A stretch of 64,000 nucleotides of DNA from Tsukamurella pulmonis (GCF_900103175.1 NZ_FNLF01000002.1:3982136-4046135); one strand, 5' to 3'. Positions 52,970 to 61,947 are shown, counted from the stretch's first letter. Numbers and translations are program-made. Notes: generated from the letters alone by a model not told the origin.

Positions 52970-54150
52970 TCGACGGCGAGGGCGTCGATGCTCAGCGCCA
53001 GCCTCAGACTGACGCCCGCCGCCCCGTCCGCCCACTCATCGCCGAGAAACTCGGCGATGCGGTGCTGCCGCTTGACGACCGTGTTGGGGTGCAGACCGAG
53101 CCGTCGAGCGGTGGCCGCCGTGTTCATGTTCTCCTCGAAGAACACCGCGAGGGTGCGGACGAGGTCGGACGAGGTCGCGCGGTCGAACTCCCGGAGCGGA
53201 CCGAGCAGCGAGTGCACGAACTCCGCGAGCTCCGACGACGAGAGCGCCCTCAGTAGCGGGAGGTAGGCCGGCAGGGAGGCCACGTCGACGGCACCCCGCC
53301 GGCGGCCGCTCGATCGCAGTACCCTCTCCGCCCCGGCCGCCGCCTCGTACCCACGGACCAGGCCCCCGGCCTCCACGTCGTCCACCGCGGCGGCGCACAC
53401 CAGCACGTCCGCCCCCACCACCCGCCGGATCTCGGCCCTGACATCGGCGGCCGCCGCCGCGGCGTCCCCTCCGCGCGACAGGACGACCGCCACCCCGTCC
53501 AGCACCGACACGAAGTCGACGCCGCGCCCCGCCCCGAGCACCGCGCGAATCCTCCGCAGGTCGGCCCGCGAGGTCGGCCCCACGACCCCGACGATCCACG
53601 CCGCGGACAGATCGATACCCGCCCGCTCCGCCCGTGCCCGCAGGGGCGCGTCGACCGCGCCGTGGTGCGTCAGAAGGTCACCGACCACGGGAAGGTCGAC
53701 GGTGCCGCCCGGCTGCAGAAGGGCGAGGTCGCGCGCCGCGATCAGAGCGAACAGCCCCGCGAACCGGCCGACGGCGGCGACGGTCCCGTCGTCGACGCCG
53801 CCCCGCACGAGGACGAGCAGCCCGCCCACGCAGCGGCACGACACCGTCGCCGGGTGGAAGACCGCGTGCCCCTGTCCGTGCGGCAGGACCACCGGCCGGC
53901 CGGTGCGCCGCCCCTGCGTCACCGCGTCGAGGACCCAGCGGTCGCGCCGGGGATCCAGCGCCGCCACGAAGGGGGCGCGAGCCACTTCGCAATCGGCACC
54001 GTCGACCACCAACGCCGCTGTGACGCAGTCATATCCGTCCACCACGGCGTCCACGAGCTCCGCAGCACCGGCACCGGACAGCACGCGCGCGAACTGGTCG
54101 TCGTACAGGTCGGGCGCCCGCCGCAGCGGCGCGAGACTCTCGGCGGACAC
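52909..54150 (-). CDS. PucR-family helix-turn-helix regulator
   Basis: A 413-residue regulator with the PucR C-terminal helix-turn-helix (ENMNTAATARRLGLHPNTVV, about 346-365, followed by KRQHRIAEFLG). The middle (about 150-300) fits a GGDEF-like/CdaR sensory region, and the N-terminus a GAF-like domain. Such proteins sense small molecules, often carbohydrates or purines; this ligand is unknown. GTG 54150 has GGAGGAGGGAG upstream; a longer start at 54231 is possible. It is one of two regulators between the paired lipoproteins. Confidence 0.85.
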   Translation of the reverse strand: MSAESLAPLRRAPDLYDDQFARVLSGAGAAELVDAVVDGYDCVTAALVVDGADCEVARAPFVAALDPRRDRWVLDAVTQGRRTGRPVVLPHGQGHAVFHPATVSCRCVGGLLVLVRGGVDDGTVAAVGRFAGLFALIAARDLALLQPGGTVDLPVVGDLLTHHGAVDAPLRARAERAGIDLSAAWIVGVVGPTSRADLRRIRAVLGAGRGVDFVSVLDGVAVVLSRGGDAAAAAADVRAEIRRVVGADVLVCAAAVDDVEAGGLVRGYEAAAGAERVLRSSGRRRGAVDVASLPAYLPLLRALSSSELAEFVHSLLGPLREFDRATSSDLVRTLAVFFEENMNTAATARRLGLHPNTVVKRQHRIAEFLGDEWADGAAGVSLRLALSIDALAVDQPGRDVVGAAVPYGSSPAP

Positions 54151-54259
54151 TTGCCGGCTCCCTCCTCCCCCGCTCGACGGGTCACGAGCGCCGCATCGAA
54201 CATAAGCCCGCGGCGGCGGTGCCGCTTTCACGAAACAGCGGGCTGTCGTGAAACGCGTG

Positions 54260-55039
54260 TCACGGGGCCGCGCGATACGCGCTGGGGGTGCGCCCCACCC
54301 TCCGCTTGAAGGTCGCGGCGAAATGGCTGGGGCTCGCGAACCCCAGGGTGGTACTGATCTCCGTCATCGAGAGGCTGGTGGTCACGAGCAGCGTTTGCGC
54401 CCTGGCGATCCGGCGATCCAGCAGGTACCTGTGCGGAGTCGTCCGGAAGGTGCGGACGAAGGCGCGACGGAAGGCGTCGGTGGACACCCCCTCCGCCGCG
54501 GCGAGCGCTCGGAGATCGATGTCGGCGTCGGCCGCATCGTCGAGGATCTCCACCACGCGATCCAGGGCGCGGGGGTCCAACGCGCGCGGCGCGGTTGGCG
54601 GGACGGGCCGCTCACCGTACTGATCCAGGATGTGCAGTCGCATCGTGTCGAGCAGCGATTCGCGCAGGAGCCGTGCGACGGCGTCCCGTCGATCGGCGAT
54701 GCCCGCGATCCGGTCGACGAGCTGGTGCAGCAACGGATCCCGTCGACTCACCACGGGCAGGAGCGCTGTCGAGGCGGAGAGCGCGGCGGGAAGGGTGACG
54801 CGGGCGAAGTCGTACGCGGCGCGCCGCGCCACCGCGGTGGAGCTGTCACCGGCGGGCACGACCCAGACACTGCTCGGTGCGGGAACGATCCGCCCGGACG
54901 AGCCGCTCGCGAACGCGAACTCCTTCGAGTTCGCGGTGCCGCCGCGCCAGATCAGCACCTCGTGGCGCTGCCCCGCGATCGTCCAGTCGACGCTCTCCGC
55001 GAAGTCCTGCCGGACGAATCGGATATCCATGCCACCCAT
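54260..55039 (-). CDS. AraC-family transcriptional regulator
   Basis: A 259-residue activator. The two C-terminal helix-turn-helix motifs are at about 170-255 (LRALAAAEGVSTDAFRRAFV, TEISTTLGFASPSHFAATFK, RRVGRTPSAYR). The N-terminal domain is a cupin-like AraC-binding part (EVLIWRGGTANSKEFAFASG). ATG 55039 (or 55030) starts it. Divergent from a small gene and an esterase; an inverted repeat of ACATCTCA lies in between. Confidence 0.9.
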   Translation of the reverse strand: MGGMDIRFVRQDFAESVDWTIAGQRHEVLIWRGGTANSKEFAFASGSSGRIVPAPSSVWVVPAGDSSTAVARRAAYDFARVTLPAALSASTALLPVVSRRDPLLHQLVDRIAGIADRRDAVARLLRESLLDTMRLHILDQYGERPVPPTAPRALDPRALDRVVEILDDAADADIDLRALAAAEGVSTDAFRRAFVRTFRTTPHRYLLDRRIARAQTLLVTTSLSMTEISTTLGFASPSHFAATFKRRVGRTPSAYRAAP

Positions 55040-55262
55040 CCACCGATCCTATGCACGCGCCGGCCGCCGGCACAGCGCGACGATAGCGCCCGGGCGACAC
55101 TGCTCCGGTGTCCGGTTCCACCACCGGCGGGACGGCTCGGTGTCGCCCTGCGATACCCGCCAGATTTGCAGCCGCACAATACATCTCATACATTCGATCG
55201 CTGCGTGAGATGTGGTTAGCATGAGGCGATTTCCATCGGAGCGACCACGGACAAGGACCGCC
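55040..55262. promoter_or_regulatory. Divergent AraC/esterase-operon control region
   Basis: ACATCTCA (55181-55188) and TGAGATGT (55206-55213) are a perfect 8-bp inverted repeat, 25 bases centre to centre. A plus-strand -10 TAGCAT (55217-55222) lies just after it. The region is less GC-rich near the repeat. It fits an AraC-type operator for the esterase operon. Confidence 0.6.
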
Positions 55263-55469
55263 ATGACTCCCCCTCCCCGATCAGCAGCCGCCGCGCTCAC
55301 CGCCGCCGATGCGGTCGAATCGGCGCGCTTCGCGCTGACGACGTCCGGGGAACTCGACCGCCGGCAGGTCGTGACCGCCCAGGGCGATCCGGCGGTCCGG
55401 TCACGAACGAGCGCACGGGGCACCGTCACCGTGCGCGCGGGTGGCTACCGGATCGCCGCACGCGGATGA
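55263..55469 (+). CDS. Small hypothetical protein upstream of the esterase
   Basis: About 68 residues from ATG 55263 (MTPPPRSAAAALTAADAVES); in-frame starts at 55212 and 55221 are possible. It has no signal or helix. It may be real because its stop overlaps the esterase ATG (ATGA), but it resembles nothing known. It may be a leader or coupling ORF. Confidence 0.45.
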   Translation: MTPPPRSAAAALTAADAVESARFALTTSGELDRRQVVTAQGDPAVRSRTSARGTVTVRAGGYRIAARG

Positions 55470-56446
55470 CGAACGAGGCGAGGAGCTCCCGCCGGAGGGA
55501 CCGGTCCGTCGGTCCCCAGCGCTGGGCGGCCGTGATCATCGTGGCGCTCCTCCTGTCGGCCGCCGCGGCGGTGGCGCTGCTCGACCACCGCAAGGCCCGC
55601 GATCGAGCCGCGGCCCCCGGCACGGTCACGGTGACCACGCACCAGTACCTCTCGGTCCCCGGCGTCGACGGCGACACGCTGAGCGGCTATCTGTTCCGCC
55701 CCGCGGTGCACGGCTCGGCGGCGGCGACACCCACGATCGTGCTGATCCACGGCGGCGGATGGCTCAACGGGGCGACCGCCGAGTACGTCCGGCCCGCCGC
55801 GCAGGCGCTCGCGGATCGCGGCTTCGTGGTGTGGAGCCTGAACTACCGCCGCGTCGGGGACGGCGGCGGCTGGCCCACCACCTTCACCGACCTCGCCGCC
55901 GGAGTCGATCACCTCGCCCGGATTCAGTCCCACGTCCCCGAGATCGATCTGAGCCGGGTCACCGTCGTCGGCCATTCCGCGGGCGGCCAGCTCGCTGCGT
56001 GGACCGCCGGACGCGGGACGCTCCCGGACGGGGCGCCGGGGGCCCGCCCGGTCGTGCGCCCGCACGCCGTGGTCTCGCTCGCGGGCGTCCTCGACATGCG
56101 GCTGTCCCTCACCAAGAACGATCACGTCCTGCGCGTGATGGGCGGCACGCCGGAGCAGTACCCCGACCGCTACCGCCTGGTGGATCCCCTCGAGCGGATG
56201 GATCCCCGCGTCCCGGTCGTCGCGATCACCGGCACCGACGACTCCGTCGTACCGCCGCGGGAGGCCGCCGAGTACGTGGAGGCACTGCGCCGCAAGGGCG
56301 GAAGCTCCGCGCTCATCGAGATCCCGCAGACGGGCCACGGCGAGGTCATCGACGTCCGCACCACGTGGTGGCCCATGATCGCGAGCGCGATCGCCACCGT
56401 CGCCGAGCACGGCCCGCGGGCGGTGCCGGCAGGAGCCGGGGCGTGA
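55466..56446 (+). CDS. Membrane-anchored alpha/beta hydrolase (esterase)
   Basis: A 326-residue hydrolase. An N-terminal helix (about 20-38, WAAVIIVALLLSAAAAVALL) anchors or exports it. The fold motifs are IVLIHGGGW (oxyanion, about 91-99), the nucleophile elbow VVGHSAGGQL (about 169-178), the Asp in TGTDDSVVPPREA (about 252-264) and the His in TGHGEVID (about 290-297). This type hydrolyses carboxyl esters and related bonds. It likely responds to the AraC regulator. The next small ORF overlaps its stop (GTGA). Confidence 0.9.
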   Translation: MTNEARSSRRRDRSVGPQRWAAVIIVALLLSAAAAVALLDHRKARDRAAAPGTVTVTTHQYLSVPGVDGDTLSGYLFRPAVHGSAAATPTIVLIHGGGWLNGATAEYVRPAAQALADRGFVVWSLNYRRVGDGGGWPTTFTDLAAGVDHLARIQSHVPEIDLSRVTVVGHSAGGQLAAWTAGRGTLPDGAPGARPVVRPHAVVSLAGVLDMRLSLTKNDHVLRVMGGTPEQYPDRYRLVDPLERMDPRVPVVAITGTDDSVVPPREAAEYVEALRRKGGSSALIEIPQTGHGEVIDVRTTWWPMIASAIATVAEHGPRAVPAGAGA

Positions 56447-56589
56447 GTCGACGGATCCGCCGCGCGCCCCTCCCCACCGCTGCATCGCTCGCGAAGGTGG
56501 ACGCGGTGCGGGTCACGCTGTCCCTCATCCCGGCGGTTCTCGGCGGCTTCGCCGTCGAGCGGAGAGCCACCGCGATCGGGAAGGGGTGA
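56443..56589 (+). CDS. Possible small ORF after the esterase
   Basis: 48 codons from GTG 56443 (VSRRIRRAPLPTAASLAKVD), coupled to the esterase stop by a 4-base overlap. Low complexity and no similarity noted; it may be a chance reading frame. Confidence 0.3.
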   Translation: MSRRIRRAPLPTAASLAKVDAVRVTLSLIPAVLGGFAVERRATAIGKG

Positions 56590-56646
56590 TTCCCGGCCAC
56601 CACCTCCCCTCCGCACCGACGACACCCCCCAGCACGAAAGGAAGAC

Positions 56647-57159
56647 ATGATGCGCAAGCACTCCATCGCGACGATCGCGAGCATCGCCGCACTCGTCCTG
56701 CTGAGCGCAGGCTGCTCGGACGACTCCACGCCCGCTTCGACGACCTCGTCGACGGCACCGTCCAGTTCCTCCGCCGCACCCCACCATCCGACGGCCGCCG
56801 CGGGAAAGCCGGACAAGCCCGCCGCGGGCACCGGTGGCGGCGGACACCAGGGGCCCACGAAGACCGTCACCCAGAAGCCGGGTCCGACCCGCACCGTGAC
56901 GGCCAAGCCCGGCGCGCCCACGACGCAGGCCCCCGACAGCGGCCAGCTGGAGACGGATTGCACCGGCCCCGACCGGGGCAGCATCTGCAATCCCAATCAC
57001 GGCGCGGGCGATGATCCCGACGAGAACGGGACCGCCCCGACCACCGATCCGCAGGTCCGCGACGACGACCCGGGCGGCTCGCCCTGCACGACCGGCATGG
57101 GCGTCTCCGGCGTCTACGTCCCGGATGACCAGGGCGGGTGGGTCTGCCAGATCAGCTGA
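56647..57159 (+). CDS. Lipoprotein with NPNHGAGDDP motif (copy 2)
   Basis: A 170-residue lipoprotein: lipobox LLSAGC (Cys about 23), then SDDS, a Ser/Thr-rich linker (TTSSTAPSSSSAAPHHP), TKTVTQKPGPTRTVTAKPG, and CTGPDRGSICNPNHGAGDDP (about 104-123). Compared with copy 1 it has an extra C-terminal region with two more Cys (SPCTTGMGVSGVYVPDDQGG, then WVC). The cysteines in pairs suggest disulfides outside the membrane. Function unknown. GAAAGGAAG precedes ATG 56647; the adjoining ATG at 56650 is equally possible. Confidence 0.85.
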   Translation: MMRKHSIATIASIAALVLLSAGCSDDSTPASTTSSTAPSSSSAAPHHPTAAAGKPDKPAAGTGGGGHQGPTKTVTQKPGPTRTVTAKPGAPTTQAPDSGQLETDCTGPDRGSICNPNHGAGDDPDENGTAPTTDPQVRDDDPGGSPCTTGMGVSGVYVPDDQGGWVCQIS

Positions 57160-57187
57160 CCCCTCCTTGCGGTCGCCTCGGTCGCCG

Positions 57188-58495
57188 TCACAGAGTGCGC
57201 AGCACCGAGGCGGCCGCGTGCCACCCGACCATCCCGTGCACGCCGGGGGCGCCGGCGGCGGAGGAGCACAGGAACACCCGATCGGTGAGGCGGTAGGGGT
57301 CCACCAGCGTCGGGCGGCGCACCAGTTGCGCGGGCACGGCGGCGCCGGCCGCGATGTCGCCGCCGACGAGGTTCGCGTTCACCGCCTGCAGGCCCGCGGG
57401 CCCGACGGCGCGCGTCTCGACGATCCGCTCCCGCACCCCCGGCGCGTGCCGCTCCACCTCGGCGATGATCGACTCGGTGAGATCACCCGGAAAACCGTTG
57501 GGGCAGTGGGCGTACATCGACACGGGCGTGAGATCGCCGTGGCAGCGCGAAGGATCGGCGAGGTACTGCTGAGACAGGATGATCACCGGCCGCGCGGGCA
57601 TCCGCCCGCGATTGACCATCAGCTCCTTGGCCGCGATCTCGCGCGCGGTGCCGCCCAGATGGACGAACGCGGACCGTCGGAGTTCCGCATGGGTCCAGGG
57701 GATCCCGCCGTCGACCACCAGATCCACCTTGAACGCCGCGGGCCCGAAACGCCATTGCGCGGCGCGGCGCCGCAGCCACCGCGGCGCGCGGTCGCCGAGC
57801 AGTTCCCGCGCGGCGGGCAGGCCGGTGTCCAGGACGACGACGTCGGCGTCGGGCAGTGCCGTCACCCGCTCGCCGGTGCGCAGCCGGCCGCCGTGCGCCT
57901 CGACGACCCGCGCGAGCGCGTCGGAGATCCGCTGCGAGCCGCCGAGGGGCACGGGCCAGGGACGCACCCCGGAGAGCAGGTAGCCGATCGAGCTGGTCAT
58001 CGGCAGGTGCTGCGGTGCGATGGAATGCGCTGCGACCCCGGCGAAGACGGCACCACCCACGCGGCCCAGGGCGGCCGCGGTGGCCGTGGCGGGGAGCAGG
58101 AAGCGCGGACCCCACCGGGTCGCGACCACCGGATGTCGCGGCACGGCGGTCAGCGGCCCGAAGAAGACCGGCATGACCTCGGGCCCGCAGTCCGGGACGT
58201 CGGCGAGGGTGCCGACGGCGTCGGCCGGGTCGGGCGAGAGCGGGTGGGCCACGTCGATCGGGGCGGTGCCCCACTCGATGTCGAGGCCCACCTCGCGCAA
58301 CGCGGGCGAGGCGTGGGCGAGCGGGTGGCCCGTCGAGAACCGGTCCACCACCGTCCCCCGCAACGAGTCCGAGCGGCAGGCACCGCCGATCGTGGGCTCG
58401 GCCTCCAGCACCGTCACCTCCAGGCCGGCGCGCGCCAGGCACGCGGCTGCGGTGAGCCCGTTGGGCCCCGATCCGACGACGACGGCGGAGGTCAT
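57188..58495 (-). CDS. Phytoene-desaturase-like FAD oxidoreductase
   Basis: A 435-residue flavoprotein of the phytoene desaturase/amine-oxidase superfamily. The N-terminus AVVVGSGPNGLTAAACLARA (about 4-23) is the FAD Rossmann motif, followed by GLEVTVLEAEPTIGG (about 25-39). The C-terminus VFLCSSAAGAPGVHGMVGWH (about 407-426) contacts FAD. Carotenoid genes are not nearby, so the substrate is unclear; M. tuberculosis has a similar uncharacterised protein (Rv0897c). ATG 58495 has a -10 TACCGT (58502-58507, minus strand) 6 bases upstream. Confidence 0.9.
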   Translation of the reverse strand: MTSAVVVGSGPNGLTAAACLARAGLEVTVLEAEPTIGGACRSDSLRGTVVDRFSTGHPLAHASPALREVGLDIEWGTAPIDVAHPLSPDPADAVGTLADVPDCGPEVMPVFFGPLTAVPRHPVVATRWGPRFLLPATATAAALGRVGGAVFAGVAAHSIAPQHLPMTSSIGYLLSGVRPWPVPLGGSQRISDALARVVEAHGGRLRTGERVTALPDADVVVLDTGLPAARELLGDRAPRWLRRRAAQWRFGPAAFKVDLVVDGGIPWTHAELRRSAFVHLGGTAREIAAKELMVNRGRMPARPVIILSQQYLADPSRCHGDLTPVSMYAHCPNGFPGDLTESIIAEVERHAPGVRERIVETRAVGPAGLQAVNANLVGGDIAAGAAVPAQLVRRPTLVDPYRLTDRVFLCSSAAGAPGVHGMVGWHAAASVLRTL

Positions 58496-58533
58496 GCCCC
58501 CACGGTAGCGCTGCGGGCCACTAGGCTGCGGGC

Positions 58534-59694
58534 ATGCGCACCGTCCGACGCCTCCAGCCCTTCACGTCGACGATCTTCGCGGAGATCTCGGCGCTCGCCG
58601 CCGAGCACGACGCCGTCAACCTGGGCCAGGGCTTCCCGGACACGGACGGGCCCGCCGGGATGCTGGCCGCCGCGAAGGCCGCGATCGACGGCGGTATGAA
58701 CCAGTACCCGCCCGGCGACGGCCTACCCGAGCTGCGGCGCGCCGTCGCGGCACAGGTCGAGCGCGAGTACGGCCTGCGCTACGACCCCGACGGGGAGGTG
58801 CTGGTCACCGTCGGCGCCTCCGAGGGGATCGCGGCCGCGGTGCTGGGCCTGGTCGAGCCCGGCCAGGAGGTCATCCTCATCGAGCCGTTCTACGACTCGT
58901 ACGCCGCGACCGTCGCGCTGGCCGGGGCGCAGCGCGTCGTCGTGCCGCTGGTCGAGGACGGCGGGCGCTACCGGCTCGACCCGGCGCTGCTGCGCGCCGC
59001 GGTCACCGAGCGGACCGCGGCGATCATCGTCAACTCCCCGCACAACCCCACAGGCACCGTGCTCGACGACGAGGACCTGCGGGCCATCGCCGAGCTGTGC
59101 GTGGAGCGCGACCTGTTGTGCTTCACCGACGAGGTCTACGAGTACCTGCTCTTCGACGGCCGCGTGCACCGCCCGCTCGCCGCCTTCGACGGCATGCGCT
59201 CGCGCACGGTCCGGATCTCGGGCGCCGCCAAGGCCTTCAACGTCACGGGCTGGAAGGTCGGCTGGATCACCGCCCCGCGCGAGCTCGCCGACGCCTGCCG
59301 CGCCGCCAAGCAGTGGCTGACCTTCACCGGGGCGGCGCCGCTGCAGCACGCCGTCGCGCACGCGCTGGAGCACGAGCGGTCCTGGCTCGAGAAGCTCTCG
59401 CCCGCACTGCAGGAGGGCCGCGACCTGCTCACCGCGTCGCTGCGCGAGGCGGGCTTCGGCGTGCATCCCTCGGAGGGCACGTACTTCGTCGTGGCGGATG
59501 CCCGCGCCCTCGGCTTCGACGATGCCGGCACGCTCTGCCGGGAGATGCCGGCGCGGATCGGCGTGGCCGCGGTGCCGGTGAGCGCGTTGGCCGACGACCG
59601 GGCCCGCTGGGGCCACCTGCTGCGCTTCGCCTTCGCCAAGCGCGAGGAGGTCCTCGTCGAGGGGGCGCGGCGGCTCGGCGCGCTGCGCGGCTGA
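58534..59694 (+). CDS. dapC: PLP-dependent class I aminotransferase (DapC-like)
   Basis: A 386-residue enzyme. The PLP-binding Lys is in RISGAAKAFNVTGWKVGW (about 227-244); NLGQGFPDTDGPAGML (about 29-44), NSPHNPTGTVLDDEDL (about 168-183) and the C-terminal LRFAFAKREEVL match class I transaminases. At this place M. tuberculosis has DapC (N-succinyldiaminopimelate aminotransferase, Rv0858c) in lysine/diaminopimelate synthesis; kynurenine-type transaminases are a related possibility. ATG 58534 has a -10 TAGGCT (58522-58527) 6 bases upstream. Confidence 0.9.
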   Translation: MRTVRRLQPFTSTIFAEISALAAEHDAVNLGQGFPDTDGPAGMLAAAKAAIDGGMNQYPPGDGLPELRRAVAAQVEREYGLRYDPDGEVLVTVGASEGIAAAVLGLVEPGQEVILIEPFYDSYAATVALAGAQRVVVPLVEDGGRYRLDPALLRAAVTERTAAIIVNSPHNPTGTVLDDEDLRAIAELCVERDLLCFTDEVYEYLLFDGRVHRPLAAFDGMRSRTVRISGAAKAFNVTGWKVGWITAPRELADACRAAKQWLTFTGAAPLQHAVAHALEHERSWLEKLSPALQEGRDLLTASLREAGFGVHPSEGTYFVVADARALGFDDAGTLCREMPARIGVAAVPVSALADDRARWGHLLRFAFAKREEVLVEGARRLGALRG

Positions 59695-59695
59695 G

Positions 59696-60811
59696 TCAGA
59701 GCGGCACCGCGCGCACGAAACACCGTGCCACGTCGAGCCGATCGGGCTCGTAGCCGTCCCATTTCGCGGCCGGGACGTCCCGCTGCGTCACCTCGTGGAA
59801 CCCTCGGCGGGCGAAGAACTCGGCCGCCTGCGCACTGACGGTGACCGCGAAGAGCTGTGAGACGCCGCGCTCCCGGCACATCGCCAACAGCCCGTCCATG
59901 AGCAGACCACCGGCGCCGAGACCGGAGAACTCGGCGACCGTCATCAGCCCGGAGACCTCACCGAATCCCGTTCCGGCGTAGCGGTCCACGTCCAGCCCGA
60001 CGATGCCCGCGAGGTGCCCCGTCCGGAGCACGCGCGCGCCGATGCCCCCGGCCGCCATCGCGGCGATCTGGAACCGGCTGCGCGGCTTGAGGGTTCCGTC
60101 CTGCACGCCCTGCTCGACCAGCGCCTCCACCGCCGGGAGGTCGTCGACGCGCAGCGGTTCGATGTGCAGGTAACGCCCCTGGGTCAGCACGGTTCCGCGG
60201 CCGTTGAAGGTGAGCAGCTCGACGTCGAGATCCTCGGCACGGCAGAGGTTCACGCTGTACGCGCCGCCGGCCAGGGCCTCCTGCGCAGCCGGAACGTAGT
60301 CGTCCAGGGCGCGCTCGGCCAGGTGCGCCGCGAGGGAATCGCGGTGCACGTCGATGTCGGCGTAGCTGCGCGGCGGCGCGCCCCACCCGCCCCCGGGATC
60401 GGTGAGCACCGTCTTCGCCGCGCGCACGCTCGCGGAGACCGTGCCCGCGGTGCGCGCGACGGCGCCCTCCTGCACGCCGAGGACGACCCGCGCGGAGTCC
60501 GCGACGGCGAGCCACAGTTCGGCGACGGCCTCGTCGTTCCATTCCGCCGCGCCGGTCACGGACAGGCCGTCGACGGCGTCCACCGTGGCGGCCCTCCGGG
60601 GCTCGGGGACCACGAAGACGAAGCGGGTGTCCCCCGGTCCGAACCCGTCGATGGTGCGCTGCACCGCGGCCAGCCCCTCGTCCGTCAGGACCGGCAGCGC
60701 CACCACGATGGTGATCCCGCGGAACTCCTCGACGAAGAAGTCGCGCTCGGCGAGCGGCACTCCCGTGGGCATGGACGCGGCGCCCGTCTCCCCGCCCGCC
60801 CGGAACGCCAT
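59696..60811 (-). CDS. Two-domain GNAT acetyltransferase (ArgA-like layout)
   Basis: A 371-residue protein. The C-terminal 150 residues are a clear GNAT domain: IEPLRVDDLPAVEALVEQGV (about 216-235), EVSGLMTVAEFSGLGAGGLL (about 288-307) and the end region FFARRGFHEVTQRDVPAAKW (about 332-351), which resembles ArgA-type N-acetylglutamate synthase. The N-terminal 200 residues (GITIVVALPVLTDEGLAAVQ) look like a divergent amino-acid-kinase-like domain, as in ArgA. That assignment is from layout and faint similarity only. ATG 60811 precedes the conserved region. The substrate is open. Confidence 0.75.
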   Translation of the reverse strand: MAFRAGGETGAASMPTGVPLAERDFFVEEFRGITIVVALPVLTDEGLAAVQRTIDGFGPGDTRFVFVVPEPRRAATVDAVDGLSVTGAAEWNDEAVAELWLAVADSARVVLGVQEGAVARTAGTVSASVRAAKTVLTDPGGGWGAPPRSYADIDVHRDSLAAHLAERALDDYVPAAQEALAGGAYSVNLCRAEDLDVELLTFNGRGTVLTQGRYLHIEPLRVDDLPAVEALVEQGVQDGTLKPRSRFQIAAMAAGGIGARVLRTGHLAGIVGLDVDRYAGTGFGEVSGLMTVAEFSGLGAGGLLMDGLLAMCRERGVSQLFAVTVSAQAAEFFARRGFHEVTQRDVPAAKWDGYEPDRLDVARCFVRAVPL

Positions 60812-60900
60812 CGGCTGCGCGCGATGCCGCGGGGGTCTACGCCGGTGATCCGTCACGTCGATCCAAGGTACTGGATACGGCCGCCCACCGCGGGTGCCGA

Positions 60901-61887
60901 TCAGCGGAACTCGGGGATGACTTCCTTCTCGAACAGCTCCAGCCCCGAGGTGTCGTAGGCGATCTCGGGGAAGTAGCAGATCGCGTAGGTCATGCCCTCG
61001 GCCTCGAGCCGCTTGAGGTTGGCCACGATGTCCCCCGGGGTCCCCACGCCCGGCATGCCGAGGTAGGCGCCCATCTCGCCGTCGACCGCGGCCTCCGGCA
61101 CGTGCTCGAGCAGCCGATTGCGGGTCTCGTCGAGCCGGGTCTGCACATCGCGCGCGGCCTCGCCGATCGTGATGTTGTAGTTCGCGGACCGGGTGATGGC
61201 GTCGAAGTCGCGGCCCAGGTCGGCACAGTGCTTGCGGAGCACCTCCGACTTGTGGGCGAAGCCCTCGAAGGTGCCGTCGAAGTTGGTGTAGTCGGCGTAC
61301 TGCGCCGCGATCCGCAGCGTCTTCTTCTCGCCGCCGCCCGCGACCCACAGCGGGATGCCGCCGTCCTGCAGCGGCCGGGGCTCGACGATGGCACCGTCGA
61401 CCTGGTAGTACTTCCCGTCCAGCGTGGCCGAGCCCTCGGCCCAGGCCTGCTTGAGGATCTGCACGCCCTCGTCGAGGCGGCCGAGCCGCTCCCCCGCCGA
61501 CGGGAAGCCGTAGCCGTAGGCGCGCCACTCGTGCTCGTACCAGCCGCCGCCGATGCCCATCTGGGTGCGGCCGCCGGAGATCAGGTCGACGGTGGCGGCC
61601 ACCTTCGCCAGGTAGGCCGGGTTGCGGTAGCTCATGGCCGTGCACATCTGGCCGAGCTTGACCCGGTTCGTGGTCGCGGCCAGCGCCGACATCAGGGTCC
61701 ACGCCTCGTGCGTGGCCTCGCGGCTGGCGACCGGAGTGGTGTGGAAGTGGTCGTAGACCCACACCGAGTCCCAGGGGCCGGCGTCGGCCCGCTGGGCGAG
61801 GCCGTTCATGACGGACCAGTGGTCCGCGGGATCGATGCCGACGAGGTCGAAGCGCCAGCCTTGCGGGAGGAAGAGTCCGAATCGCAC
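60901..61887 (-). CDS. LLM-class F420-dependent oxidoreductase
   Basis: A 328-residue luciferase-like monooxygenase-family TIM barrel. MRFGLFLPQGWRFDLVGIDP, VWVYDHFHTTPV (about 45-56) and the ISGGRTQMGIGGGWYEHEWR stretch (about 104-123) are typical of F420- or FMN-dependent members in Mycobacteriales. The substrate is unknown. GTG 61887 has a -10 TAGGGT (61894-61899, minus strand) 6 bases upstream. It is divergent from the AlkB-like gene and followed by the ArgA-like gene (89-base gap). Confidence 0.93.
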   Translation of the reverse strand: MRFGLFLPQGWRFDLVGIDPADHWSVMNGLAQRADAGPWDSVWVYDHFHTTPVASREATHEAWTLMSALAATTNRVKLGQMCTAMSYRNPAYLAKVAATVDLISGGRTQMGIGGGWYEHEWRAYGYGFPSAGERLGRLDEGVQILKQAWAEGSATLDGKYYQVDGAIVEPRPLQDGGIPLWVAGGGEKKTLRIAAQYADYTNFDGTFEGFAHKSEVLRKHCADLGRDFDAITRSANYNITIGEAARDVQTRLDETRNRLLEHVPEAAVDGEMGAYLGMPGVGTPGDIVANLKRLEAEGMTYAICYFPEIAYDTSGLELFEKEVIPEFR

Positions 61888-61947
61888 GTCTCAACCCTAC
61901 GGAGGTCGCTCCGGACTTGTCAGTCGGTCCTCCTATCGTGAGCCCCG

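Noticed and set aside
60812-61894. A fused open frame joining the ArgA-like gene with the LLM region
   Set aside because: The frame upstream of 60811 is antisense-like composition in another frame of the LLM gene, which is itself well supported.
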